From Lachnospiraceae bacterium (lineage in GTDB: Bacteria; Bacillota_A; Clostridia; Lachnospirales; Lachnospiraceae): a DNA stretch of 29,059 nt. Of the stretch, positions 1 to 7,268 are shown one piece after another. The position numbers and the translations under genes were made by a program. The notes under the pieces were generated by a model. It ran no database searches and was not told the origin of the DNA. It saw only the letters and a program-made list of their open reading frames with translations. Location of the stretch: contig JAETQR010000041.1 of the NCBI GenBank assembly GCA_021770615.1, forward strand, positions 1-29,059, in the 5' to 3' direction. Position 1 is the stretch's first letter; every line of letters begins with the position of its first letter.

Positions 1-30
1 ACAGAATTGCTCATGGGAATTATAGTAAAG

Positions 31-63
31 AAGGACGGAAAACCAATATGGTCGTCCGTCCTT
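31..63. terminator. Intrinsic terminator, possibly bidirectional
   Basis: An 8-bp perfect stem (AAGGACGG at 31-38 with CCGTCCTT at 56-63) encloses a loop that holds the small palindrome ACCAATATGGT. On the minus strand the stem is followed by a short T-rich stretch (CTTTACTATAATT), and on the plus strand by TTTC. It lies about 140 bases past the last small minus-strand gene, so it probably ends that transcript. The U-tract is imperfect on both sides. Confidence 0.55.
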
Positions 64-202
64 TCAAATCATTATCATAGAAGAACTGAATTTACAGAAA
101 ATATTTCAAACTCTCTTTTCCATTGACCTTGAAGGAGACCAGACGCCCCGTTATGAGCGCCAGCCGTCGGAATGGCTGGAGAATACAGCGAGTGGGTGCA
201 AA

Positions 203-421
203 TTAGAATATTTTCATTCCATTAAGTAGTTCTTTTAAAACGACCATTTGACCTGCTGTAATCGTAACTCCTTTACCATATTGTGTGTGTTCGGCATTCC
301 ATGTCCGGATATCATACACAGGTTCCCGGTCATCCCATGAAATATAATTGAGTTCTTTTATCCACCCATTATTGGGCTTGGATAAATCACCTATATGTTT
401 ATAAATTATATATTTTTGCAC
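203..421 (-). CDS. YdbC/PC4-like single-stranded nucleic acid binding protein
   Basis: A 72-residue protein that resembles the YdbC family, the bacterial relatives of the eukaryotic transcription coactivator PC4. These are small dimeric proteins that bind single-stranded DNA. The visible signature is the order 'GW-KELN-ISWD-EPVYDIR-W-EH-GKGVTIT', which matches the curved beta-sheet core of YdbC. Length fits a complete protein of this family. The start is a GTG at 421-419, with GAGAGG about ten bases upstream. It is the last gene of a three-gene A+T-rich cluster and lies 22 bases past the preceding small gene. The cellular role is not established for this protein; assignment rests on my reading of the motif pattern and not on a profile search. 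Confidence 0.7.
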   Translation of the reverse strand: MQKYIIYKHIGDLSKPNNGWIKELNYISWDDREPVYDIRTWNAEHTQYGKGVTITAGQMVVLKELLNGMKIF

Positions 422-443
422 TTACGATCATCCTCTCAAAATA

Positions 444-695
444 TTAATACTTGAAAATATAAAAACCCCAAACACCGTTGCTAAACTCTCCAGCAGCAAA
501 TTTCTGTTCCTGCCCATTGATAATAACTGTATAAATGGGCAATTTATACTCTTTATCATATAAAGGGTCATGAACCAGTGCACGTTCATGAGTCCTTTTC
601 CATTCATAATCAAATATATTAACGTCAAATAAAATAACATTGCCAGCCAAACCATTTTTTTCATGCTGCCATGTTTTGCTTTTTAACATTTTCAT
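444..695 (-). CDS. Small conserved-looking protein of unknown function
   Basis: About 83 residues, not recognised. I chose the ATG at 695 because AAAGGA lies about eight bases upstream; an earlier in-frame ATG at 713 overlaps the stop codon of the gene before it and has no clear ribosome site. The protein is soluble, with no signal peptide or membrane segment. The C-terminal half, with 'VHDPLYDKEY', 'YTVIINGQEQKFAAGEFSN' and 'VWGFYIF', reads like a compact beta-rich domain. It sits between a membrane-anchored small protein and the YdbC-like gene with almost no spacing, so the three are probably co-transcribed. Base composition is clearly more A+T-rich than the purine operon next door. Confidence 0.55.
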   Translation of the reverse strand: MKMLKSKTWQHEKNGLAGNVILFDVNIFDYEWKRTHERALVHDPLYDKEYKLPIYTVIINGQEQKFAAGEFSNGVWGFYIFKY

Positions 696-712
696 TGTTC
701 TTTTCCTTTCCA

Positions 713-1108
713 TTAAAGATAATAAAATGCTATCTCTCGAATCATATCGAGGTCTTTTTCCTCATAATCTATTTTCTTTCCTTTATCTATTTCTGAGAAA
801 ATATATTTTACACAATCTCCTGCCGGATCTTGTATGATCAATTCCTCTAAATCATCTCTTCCATCCAAATATTTCTCAACTAAATATCTTACATTTTGTA
901 TCAACTCTTTATGATCCATAAATTCATTTTCCTTAGCAACTCCTTCTTTTACTTTAGCTTTGGCAATATTGGACAAAAGACCAATATATTTCTCCTCCTT
1001 AATTTTCATTTTCTTCTTATAACGTATACACAGTACGAATGAAAAAAGTACACCTAAAACTACCCCTACAATCCTAATTATATTATCCCCAAATAAATAA
1101 AAAACCAT
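713..1108 (-). CDS. Small membrane-anchored protein of unknown function
   Basis: About 131 residues from the ATG at 1108, which has AGGAG seven bases upstream; a GTG two codons earlier is too close to that site. Residues ~5-29 form one hydrophobic segment (IVGVVLGVLFSFVLCI) followed by a Lys-rich stretch, so the protein is probably inserted with its bulk in the cytoplasm. The rest is highly charged and likely helical, with no motif I recognise. The stop overlaps the first possible ATG of the next gene, suggesting translational coupling. No promoter is obvious between the glyA terminator and this start, so expression may depend on read-through from glyA. Confidence 0.55.
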   Translation of the reverse strand: MVFYLFGDNIIRIVGVVLGVLFSFVLCIRYKKKMKIKEEKYIGLLSNIAKAKVKEGVAKENEFMDHKELIQNVRYLVEKYLDGRDDLEELIIQDPAGDCVKYIFSEIDKGKKIDYEEKDLDMIREIAFYYL

Positions 1109-1132
1109 TTCCACTCTCCTGTCTTACGAATC

Positions 1133-1176
1133 AAAAGGTCATGCTTTCCGATGCCCACATGGAATGCATGACCTCT
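1133..1176 (-). terminator. Intrinsic terminator after glyA
   Basis: On the minus strand an approximately 13-bp stem (AGGTCATGC-A-TTCC with GGAA-A-GCATGACCT, one A/A mismatch) closes an 11-base loop and is followed by TTTTG. It begins 23 bases after the glyA stop codon and is the natural end of the purM-purN-purD-glyA transcript. The U-run is short, so some read-through into the small genes is plausible. Confidence 0.7.
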
Positions 1177-1198
1177 TGACCCTGTTATCATATACTTT

Positions 1199-2437
1199 TT
1201 AGTACAACGGATACTGATCCGTCAATGTCTTAACAATCTCCATCGCTTTTGCCTTATTCGCGTCCGCATCGTCGATGAGCATTGCGATCGCCTCTGCGAT
1301 CTGATCCATATCATCTGTATTCATTCCCCTTGTCGTAACGGCCGCTGTACCGAGACGGACTCCACTCGTCACAAACGGGTTCTGTGGGTCATTCGGAATC
1401 GTGTTTTTATTTGCTGTGATATTCGCTTCGTCTAACCACGCCTCAACCTGCTTTCCGGTCAGACCCTTTTTCACAAGATCGACTAACATCAGATGATTGT
1501 CTGTTCCGCCGGATACGATATCGATTCCACGGTTCATCAGTCCCTTACTCAGCGCCTGTGCATTGGCAATGATATTTTTTCCGTATTCTTTAAAGCTTGG
1601 ATCAAGAGCCTCTTTAAAACAAACTGCTTTTGCAGCAATCACATGCATCAAAGGGCCTCCCTGCGTGCCCGGGAATATGGCTTTATTCAGCTTATGCTCT
1701 GTCGCAAATTCCTCACTGGAAAGGATCATTCCGCCACGTGGCCCGCGCAGTGTTTTATGTGTCGTCGTTGTGGTGACATGTGCGTATGGGATTGGGCTCT
1801 CATGTACGCCTGCCGCGATCAGTCCTGCGATATGAGCCATATCTACCATAAGGAACGCACCTACTTCATCTGCGATCTCACGGAATCTCTTAAAATCGAT
1901 CTTCCGGCAGTAGGCACTTGCCCCGGCAATGATCATTTTCGGTTTGCATTCTTTTGCGATTCTCTCAACGGCATCATAGTCGATAAATCCCTCATCATTG
2001 ACGCCATAAGGAACGATGTTATAATACGTTCCTGAAATATTGGCAGGGCTTCCATGGGAAAGATGTCCGCCATGGTCGAGATTCATACCCATCACCGTCT
2101 CGCCCGGTTTTACGAGGGCAAAAAATACTGCCATATTCGCCTGAGCGCCGGAATGCGGCTGAACATTGGCATAAGTACACTGAAACAGCTCTTTGGCACG
2201 GTTCCTTGCCAGTTCTTCGATCATATCCACATACTGGCAGCCTCCATAATACCGCTTTCCGGGATATCCTTCTGCGTATTTGTTTGTACAGGTGCTTCCC
2301 ATCGCTGCCATGACAGCTTTGCTTACAAAGTTCTCCGAAGCAATCAGCTCGATATGGTCATTCTGTCTTCCGGTCTCGAGTTCCATCGCTTTAGCAAGTT
2401 CCGGATCTGCTTTTTTAACTTCTTCAAATGAATACAT
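1199..2437 (-). CDS. glyA: Serine hydroxymethyltransferase
   Basis: A 412-residue cytosolic PLP enzyme that interconverts serine plus tetrahydrofolate with glycine plus 5,10-methylene-THF. The PLP-binding lysine is in the run [15 protein letters not shown] near residue 228. Other family landmarks are [10 protein letters not shown] near the N-terminus, [14 protein letters not shown], and [13 protein letters not shown]. Length is normal for bacterial GlyA. The start ATG has AAGGAG seven bases upstream. It follows purD by 72 bases in the same direction, with no convincing promoter between them, so it is probably the last gene of the pur operon. That location makes metabolic sense: its glycine is the PurD substrate, and its one-carbon unit feeds the formyl-THF used by PurN. 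Confidence 0.97.
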   Translation of the reverse strand: MYSFEEVKKADPELAKAMELETGRQNDHIELIASENFVSKAVMAAMGSTCTNKYAEGYPGKRYYGGCQYVDMIEELARNRAKELFQCTYANVQPHSGAQANMAVFFALVKPGETVMGMNLDHGGHLSHGSPANISGTYYNIVPYGVNDEGFIDYDAVERIAKECKPKMIIAGASAYCRKIDFKRFREIADEVGAFLMVDMAHIAGLIAAGVHESPIPYAHVTTTTTHKTLRGPRGGMILSSEEFATEHKLNKAIFPGTQGGPLMHVIAAKAVCFKEALDPSFKEYGKNIIANAQALSKGLMNRGIDIVSGGTDNHLMLVDLVKKGLTGKQVEAWLDEANITANKNTIPNDPQNPFVTSGVRLGTAAVTTRGMNTDDMDQIAEAIAMLIDDADANKAKAMEIVKTLTDQYPLY

Positions 2438-2509
2438 AATCTATCTCCTTTTTCTTTTAATTTTTTAATTTATCAATAGCAAGGCGATCAAGTTACCTCT
2501 CCAGGATAT

Positions 2510-3784
2510 TTATGCTTGATCGATCGCCTTACCGATATCATGCCTCATATATTTATTTTCAAATGAGATCCACCCGGTAGCTTCATAAGCATTTTCCCGC
2601 GCCTCCAAAAGATCCTTTCCCGTAGCTGTCACACCGAGCACACGCCCGCCATTTGTGACGATCTGATCGCCGTCAAACTTCGTCCCGGCATGAAAGACAT
2701 AATACCCGTCTTTGTTTTCAAAATTTTCAAACCCGGTGATCACTTTCCCCTTCTCATATTTTTCCGGATAACCGTCAGAAGCCAAAACGACACAGACTGC
2801 CGCATTGTCCTCAAACTGGAGATCGACCTCATTGAGTTTTCCGTCGATGCAGGCATTCATCACCTCAATGATATCATTTTTCATACGGGGAAGAACAACC
2901 TGCGCCTCGGGATCGCCAAACCGGGCATTGTATTCCAGCACTTTGGGTCCATCTGCTGTGAGCATAAGTCCCACAAACAGGATTCCCACAAAATCTCTGC
3001 CTTCTGCTTTCATGGCATCCATCGTGGGCTGGTATATCTTTTCCTCGCAAAACTTCTGCACACTGGCGTCATAAAAGGGGCTCGGCGAAAAAGTTCCCAT
3101 CCCGCCTGTGTTTAATCCCTCATCATTATCTTTTGCCCGTTTATGATCTTGTGCACTCGTCATCGGTTTGATATGGGTTCCATCACAATAGCACAGAACC
3201 GACACTTCGCGCCCCGTCATAAACTCCTCAATTACAATCTGTTTTCCCGCATCCCCGAACTGCTTGTCCAACATCAGTGTCTTAACGCCTGCTTTCGCTT
3301 CCTCCGGCGTATTGCAGATCAGGACACCTTTCCCAAGAGCCAGTCCGTCTGCCTTCAAAACGATCGGCATCTTCGCTGTCTCAAGATAAGCAAGCGCCGC
3401 CTCCGGGCTGTCAAAATTTTCATAGGCCGCTGTCGGAATGTTGTATTTTTTCATTAAATCCTTGGAAAATGCTTTGCTTCCCTCGATGATCGCCGCATTT
3501 TTCCGCGGCCCGAACACACGCAATCCACGTTTCTCAAATACATCGACCACACCGCCAACTAACGGATCATCCATACCGATGATCGTCAGGTCAACCGCTT
3601 TTTCCTCTGCAAAGTCAGCGAGACGGTCAAATTCCATAGCGCCGATATCCACGCACTCCGCCACTCCCGCGATCCCCGCATTTCCGGGGGCACAGTAGAT
3701 TTGATCCACCTGTTTACTCTTCGCTACACTTGTGGCGATCGCATGTTCGCGCCCACCACTTCCTACAATCAGTACATTCATCAT
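2510..3784 (-). CDS. purD: Phosphoribosylamine-glycine ligase (GARS)
   Basis: A 424-residue ATP-grasp enzyme of de novo purine synthesis. It joins 5-phosphoribosylamine and glycine to give glycinamide ribonucleotide (GAR) with ATP hydrolysis. The N-terminal substrate-binding signature is VLIVGSGGREHAIA. The ATP-grasp region includes LKADGLALGKGV near residue 150, and the conserved NARFGDPEAQVVLPR lies in the C-terminal half. Length is normal and the reading frame intact. It stands 51 bases after purN and 72 before glyA in one transcription unit. No purH lies between purN and purD, although many Firmicute pur operons have it there. Confidence 0.97.
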   Translation of the reverse strand: MMNVLIVGSGGREHAIATSVAKSKQVDQIYCAPGNAGIAGVAECVDIGAMEFDRLADFAEEKAVDLTIIGMDDPLVGGVVDVFEKRGLRVFGPRKNAAIIEGSKAFSKDLMKKYNIPTAAYENFDSPEAALAYLETAKMPIVLKADGLALGKGVLICNTPEEAKAGVKTLMLDKQFGDAGKQIVIEEFMTGREVSVLCYCDGTHIKPMTSAQDHKRAKDNDEGLNTGGMGTFSPSPFYDASVQKFCEEKIYQPTMDAMKAEGRDFVGILFVGLMLTADGPKVLEYNARFGDPEAQVVLPRMKNDIIEVMNACIDGKLNEVDLQFEDNAAVCVVLASDGYPEKYEKGKVITGFENFENKDGYYVFHAGTKFDGDQIVTNGGRVLGVTATGKDLLEARENAYEATGWISFENKYMRHDIGKAIDQA

Positions 3785-3835
3785 CGAAATCCTCCATTTT
3801 CCAACAATACTGTTGTCTTTGTCACCTTTTCCGTT

Positions 3836-4459
3836 TTACAGTCGTTTCACGATTCCATCTATGATCTGGATCCGGTCATTTGCAATATCATCGATTGCCT
3901 GTGGCAACAGGATCCACTCCGCCTGTTCCATCACTCTCTTCTGAAGGCTCTCCGGCGTATCATCATCCAGAACCTCCACCGCCCTCTGTGCGATGATCGG
4001 CCCTCCGTCTGCGACTTCATTTACAAAATGAACCGTAGCTCCTGTTACTTTATTCCCTCTGGATAAGACACTCTCATGCACCTTTAATCCATAATATCCC
4101 GGCCCGCAGTGGGATGGGATCAAAGAAGGATGTATATTGATCATTCTCCCCTCAAACTGTTTTACAAAATTTGTGGGAAGGATAACAAGAAATCCTGCAA
4201 GAACGATCAGATCGATCCCATTCTCTTCCAGGCAGCGGATCATCGCCTCACCGTATTCTTCTCTTGTAGAATACTCCTTTGGTATGATCACTTCACTTTT
4301 TATGCCATGCTTTCCGGCACGTTCCAGTGCATATGCCCCTGCTTTATTACTGATCACAAGGTCGATCGACGCATTTGTGATCGTCCCGTCCAGCGAGCGG
4401 TCAATGATCGCCTGGAGATTTGTCCCTCCCCCTGAAACAAGAACTGCTGTCTTTGTCAT
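3836..4459 (-). CDS. purN: Phosphoribosylglycinamide formyltransferase
   Basis: A 207-residue GAR transformylase that uses 10-formyl-THF to formylate GAR, the step after PurD. It begins with the nucleotide-binding VSGGGTNLQAIID. The catalytic NIHPSLIP gives the Asn and His pair, and GATVHFVNEVADGGPII supplies the catalytic Asp. Length is typical for the folate-dependent enzyme; it is not PurT, the ATP-grasp alternative. It lies in the purM-purN-purD order usual for Firmicutes. The upstream spacer to purM is 109 bases and contains two short hairpins, annotated separately. Confidence 0.97.
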   Translation of the reverse strand: MTKTAVLVSGGGTNLQAIIDRSLDGTITNASIDLVISNKAGAYALERAGKHGIKSEVIIPKEYSTREEYGEAMIRCLEENGIDLIVLAGFLVILPTNFVKQFEGRMINIHPSLIPSHCGPGYYGLKVHESVLSRGNKVTGATVHFVNEVADGGPIIAQRAVEVLDDDTPESLQKRVMEQAEWILLPQAIDDIANDRIQIIDGIVKRL

Positions 4460-4512
4460 CCGAGTTTGATCCCCCTTTTTATCTTATAGAAAAGCACTCT
4501 ACATGTGGAGCA

Positions 4513-4558
4513 AAGTTTGCCGTAGGCAAACTTGAGAGGGCTGCGTTTTTCCGTCAGC
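4513..4558 (-). repeat. Two adjacent short hairpins between purM and purN
   Basis: On the minus strand a GCTG-A-CG / CGCAGC hairpin (4540-4558) is followed by AAGTTTGCC-TAC-GGCAAACTT (4513-4533), a 9-bp perfect stem with a three-base loop. Neither is followed by a run of T, so they are unlikely to be simple terminators. They could be RNA-processing or stability elements within the operon mRNA. Similar short-loop hairpins recur upstream of purM and between infB and rbfA. Confidence 0.6.
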
Positions 4559-4568
4559 TCTTTTTATC

Positions 4569-5594
4569 TTATTTGAAAGAAATACCCTTTTCGCCATCCT
4601 TGATCTCTCCGATAACAAATGGAGTTTCTCCGGCATCTTTTATCGCACTTACCGTCTTATCCACATCCGCAGGATCAACCGCTGTGATCATTCCGATTCC
4701 CATATTGTATGTGTTATACATCGCTTCCTCTGCCACATTTCCATCCTTGGCAAGCATCTCAAAGATCGGCGGAATGACAAAACTGTTTTTATCAACAACC
4801 GCGTGTGTCCCCTCTTTTAACATACGGGGGATATTTTCATAAAAACCGCCTCCTGTGATATGGCTGCATGCCTTGATCGTCACACCGGCTTCTTTGATCG
4901 AGCGAAGCGCCTTTACATATATTTTCGTAGGAGTGAGAAGCGTCTCCCCGAGTGTCCCGGAAAGACACTCATAATGACGAGCCAGTGCTTCTTTACTCAT
5001 GGCAAATACCTGTCTCACAAGAGAATAACCGTTACTGTGAATTCCGGAAGAAGCCATTCCTACAAGAACATCTCCTGCTTTTAACTCTTTTCCGGTGATC
5101 ATGTTCTTCTTATCCACGATCCCCACTGAAAATCCAGCGAGGTCATATTCATCTACCGGATAAAATCCCGGCATCTCTGCAGTCTCCCCGCCGATCAGCG
5201 CAGCGTCTGACTGGCGGCATCCCTCTGCCACACCGCTTACGATCTGGGCGATCTTCTCCGGCTCATTTTTGCCACAGGCGATATAATCAAGGAAAAATAA
5301 TGGTTCACCGCCGGCACATGCAATGTCGTTTACACACATTGCCACACAGTCGATGCCGATCGTATCATGCCTGTCTAAAAGAAATGCCAGTTTCAGTTTT
5401 GTCCCAACACCGTCTGTACCGGACACGAGGGTGGGCTCTTCCATTTCCATAAATCTCTTCATAGAAAATGCGCCCGAGAAACCACCAATATCTGTAAGTA
5501 CTTCCGGTCTCATCGTGGACGCAATATGTTCTTTCATAAGAGAAACAGCTTTATACCCGGCCTCAATGTCAACTCCTGCTTTCTTGTAATCCAT
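4569..5594 (-). CDS. purM: Phosphoribosylformylglycinamidine cyclo-ligase (AIR synthetase)
   Basis: A 341-residue cytosolic enzyme that closes formylglycinamidine ribonucleotide to aminoimidazole ribonucleotide with ATP. Family landmarks are [40 protein letters not shown] and, late in the chain, [15 protein letters not shown]. Length is normal for PurM. The ATG has GGAGG about eight bases upstream. It is the first gene of the operon; a promoter lies about 70 bases upstream. No purine riboswitch aptamer or PurR box was recognised in the leader, so how the operon senses purines is not visible. Confidence 0.97.
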   Translation of the reverse strand: MDYKKAGVDIEAGYKAVSLMKEHIASTMRPEVLTDIGGFSGAFSMKRFMEMEEPTLVSGTDGVGTKLKLAFLLDRHDTIGIDCVAMCVNDIACAGGEPLFFLDYIACGKNEPEKIAQIVSGVAEGCRQSDAALIGGETAEMPGFYPVDEYDLAGFSVGIVDKKNMITGKELKAGDVLVGMASSGIHSNGYSLVRQVFAMSKEALARHYECLSGTLGETLLTPTKIYVKALRSIKEAGVTIKACSHITGGGFYENIPRMLKEGTHAVVDKNSFVIPPIFEMLAKDGNVAEEAMYNTYNMGIGMITAVDPADVDKTVSAIKDAGETPFVIGEIKDGEKGISFK

Positions 5595-5661
5595 CTTTTT
5601 ACCTCCGTTTGTTCAGCTAATCATAAACGCACCATAAAACAGCACGTCCGGTCCGTTCCTC

Positions 5662-5690
5662 ATTATATCACACTTTTTTTCAATATACAA
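5662..5690 (-). promoter_or_regulatory. Sigma-A-type promoter of the purM-purN-purD-glyA operon
   Basis: On the minus strand TTGTAT (5690-5685) and a perfect TATAAT (5667-5662) are 17 bases apart. This predicts a start near 5655 and a leader of about 60 bases before the purM ATG. It is the only strong promoter-like pair close to purM. Confidence 0.7.
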
Positions 5691-5741
5691 ACGATATACA
5701 AACTTTTTATCATAATTTCTGTGCGTGCTTTCTGCACATAC

Positions 5742-5783
5742 CAAGTTGCGAAGCAACTTGCTGATAAGTCCGTCAGGACTTAT
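5742..5783. repeat. Tandem short hairpins upstream of the purM promoter
   Basis: Two perfect 8-bp stems lie three bases apart: CAAGTTGC-GAA-GCAACTTG (5742-5760) and ATAAGTCC-GTCA-GGACTTAT (5764-5783). Flanking bases TG/CA extend the second after a short bulge. They are upstream of the purM -35 box and so are not in the purM mRNA, unless transcription starts further upstream. Style and size match the hairpins inside the operon. Confidence 0.6.
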
Positions 5784-5808
5784 TTTATCACAAAAATCGC
5801 ACAAGCAA

Positions 5809-6062
5809 GAAAATGCATTTTCAGTTCTTACAGTCTGTAGGAAACTAACGAAACCTGATACAGAAACGACAACGGTTCCTGCTAAGAACCGTATAAACGT
5901 GTCGGTCCTTAGTCTGCGTCCAAGGTGCGGTTTTTGCACCTTGCAGACTTTGTACCGCTACATGTTTATTTAAGCGGGAGCGGGTTCTTAGCAGGAACCG
6001 TTGTCGTTTCTGTATCAATTTCATCGATCATAGAGAACTATAAGAACTGAAAATGCATTTTC
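5809..6062. repeat. 254-bp imperfect palindrome (MITE-like element or structured RNA locus)
   Basis: The two ends are perfect 22-bp inverted repeats (5809-5830 and 6041-6062), each holding the self-palindrome GAAAATGCATTTTC. Inside are perfect 35-bp inverted arms (5856-5890 and 5983-6017, beginning TGATACAGAAACGACAACGG). The core pairs again: ATAAACGTGT/ACATGTTTAT, CGGT/ACCG, AGTCTG/CAGACT and CAAGGTGC/GCACCTTG around a 7-base loop at 5929-5935. The whole element can therefore fold into one long hairpin. No transposase is inside and no clear target duplication is seen at the edges. A small non-autonomous mobile element is the most likely class; a non-coding RNA is the alternative. Confidence 0.8.
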
Positions 6063-6084
6063 CTGAACTTTTTGCACTTTTTCC

Positions 6085-6113
6085 TTTTCACCGGACAATT
6101 TTTCTGATACAAT
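6085..6113 (+). promoter_or_regulatory. Promoter of the aldolase-like gene
   Basis: TACAAT at 6108-6113 is preceded by TG one base before it (extended -10). A weak -35-like TTTTCA lies at 6085-6090, 17 bases upstream. The predicted start near 6120 gives a leader of about 65 bases. It lies just outside the right end of the 254-bp palindrome. Confidence 0.5.
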
Positions 6114-6184
6114 AGAATCCGTGGATATTTCGTGGTTTGGTGAAACACACCAGGCCGCCGCAAAAGAAGGAGGTTCTATCTATT

Positions 6185-7159
6185 ATGAAATCAAGAGGAA
6201 CAATACTATCCTACCGTCCCGATGTACGGGTGGTAGACGCAACAGTACGGGATGGCGGACTGGTAAACGACTTTAGGTTTACCGACGAATTTGTGAAAAA
6301 TCTTTACCAGGCGAACATGAAAGCCGGGGTTGACTATATGGAATTTGGTTACAAAGCATCAAAAGATATTTTTCCGGAAGAAGACTTTGGTCCCTGGAAA
6401 TTCTGCAACGAGGAGGATATCCGCAGAATCGTAGGAGAAAAGGACTCCGATATGAAAATTGCTGTTATGGCAGATGTCGGGCGTACTGATTTTAAACGCG
6501 ATATCATAGACAAAAATGACAGTGTGATTGACATGGTACGTATCGCTACATATATTAATACGATACCGGCAGCAATCGAAATGGTAGAATACTGCCATGA
6601 CAAAGGATATGAAACAACGGTCAATATCATGGCAATCTCGAGTGCTAACAACACAGACATTGATGAGGCGCTCACTCTGATCGGACAAAGTCCGGCAGAC
6701 GGCATCTATATCGTAGACAGCTATGGGGCGATCTATCCGGAACAGATGCGGAAACTGGCAGACCGTTATCTGTCTTTTGGCGAGAAATATGGTAAATTCA
6801 TTGGGATCCATGCCCATAATAACCAGCAGCTCGCCTTTGCCAATACCATTGACGCCCTCTCAAGAGGAGTGAGCTATCTGGATGTGACGGTAAGCGGTAT
6901 GGGCCGCGGTGCCGGAAACTGCGCCAGCGAAAGCCTGCTTGGTTTTTTGAAAAACCCCAAATACAACATTCTTCCAATCCTCAATATACTGGAAAAAGAA
7001 ATTATTCCTTTGAAAGAACAGGGAATGATCTGGGGCTACGACATCCCCTATCTTCTGACCGGACAGCTAAACCAGCATCCCCGGACAGCGATTGCTGCAA
7101 CAAAAGAAAAGCGGACGGATTACCGTAAATTTTATGTGGATCTTGTGGACTATAAATAA
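6185..7159 (+). CDS. DRE-TIM metallolyase-like protein (HMGL/4-hydroxy-2-oxovalerate aldolase-like)
   Basis: A 324-residue TIM-barrel protein of the HMG-CoA lyase / 4-hydroxy-2-oxovalerate aldolase superfamily. The N-terminal DATVRDGG (residues 18-25) is the divalent-metal and catalytic signature, and IGIHAHNNQQLAFAN provides the paired metal-binding histidines. GVSYLDVTVSGMGRGAGNCASE is the usual C-terminal barrel segment. I chose the ATG at 6185, 11 bases after AAGGAGG; an in-frame TTG at 6137 has no such site. No DmpF-type aldehyde dehydrogenase or amino-acid synthesis partner is nearby, so the substrate is unknown. It is the only plus-strand gene, with its own promoter and terminator. Confidence 0.85.
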   Translation: MKSRGTILSYRPDVRVVDATVRDGGLVNDFRFTDEFVKNLYQANMKAGVDYMEFGYKASKDIFPEEDFGPWKFCNEEDIRRIVGEKDSDMKIAVMADVGRTDFKRDIIDKNDSVIDMVRIATYINTIPAAIEMVEYCHDKGYETTVNIMAISSANNTDIDEALTLIGQSPADGIYIVDSYGAIYPEQMRKLADRYLSFGEKYGKFIGIHAHNNQQLAFANTIDALSRGVSYLDVTVSGMGRGAGNCASESLLGFLKNPKYNILPILNILEKEIIPLKEQGMIWGYDIPYLLTGQLNQHPRTAIAATKEKRTDYRKFYVDLVDYK

Positions 7160-7163
7160 TAAG

Positions 7164-7228
7164 AAAATATCCCCATTCCAAACAGACGCAAGCAGACTTG
7201 CTAAAAGTTTGGAACGGGGATATTTCTT
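7164..7228. terminator. Bidirectional intrinsic terminator between convergent genes
   Basis: A long stem pairs AAATATCCCCATTCCAAAC with GTTTGGAACGGGGATATTT (one mismatch), with a further small GCAAG/CTTGC stem in the loop. On the plus strand it is followed by CTTTATA, and on the minus strand by TTTCTTATTATTT. It lies directly after the aldolase stop codon and 40 bases past the end of the converging Rpn gene, serving both. Confidence 0.9.
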
Positions 7229-7268
7229 TATACCAGCCCATGCGCCGCTGATTTCATAATACCGGCAC

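Larger units (their letters stand above)
5595..6184. other. 590-bp non-coding region between purM and the aldolase gene
   Basis: A divergent intergenic region. From left to right it holds the purM leader and promoter (minus strand), a tandem pair of short hairpins, a 254-bp imperfect palindrome, and the promoter and ribosome binding site of the aldolase gene (plus strand). The open frames crossing it are short, start inside palindrome arms and lack family features, so I see no protein gene here. Confidence 0.7.

Noticed and set aside
428..664. Minus-strand frame overlapping the small unknown gene at 444-695
   Set aside because: It uses another frame of the same stretch; the gene at 444-695 has the better ribosome site and more protein-like composition.
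1493..2035. Plus-strand open frame inside glyA
   Set aside because: Antisense shadow of a clearly intact serine hydroxymethyltransferase gene.
5595..5690. Purine riboswitch or PurR box before purM
   Set aside because: I looked for a purine aptamer and paired PurR-type boxes in the leader and promoter region and found neither.
5613..5973. Open frames on both strands in the purM-aldolase intergenic region
   Set aside because: They cross the promoter and palindrome arms, have no Shine-Dalgarno sequence and no recognisable protein features.
5742..6062. CRISPR array
   Set aside because: Repeats here are inverted arms of hairpins, not regularly spaced direct repeats, and no cas genes are present.
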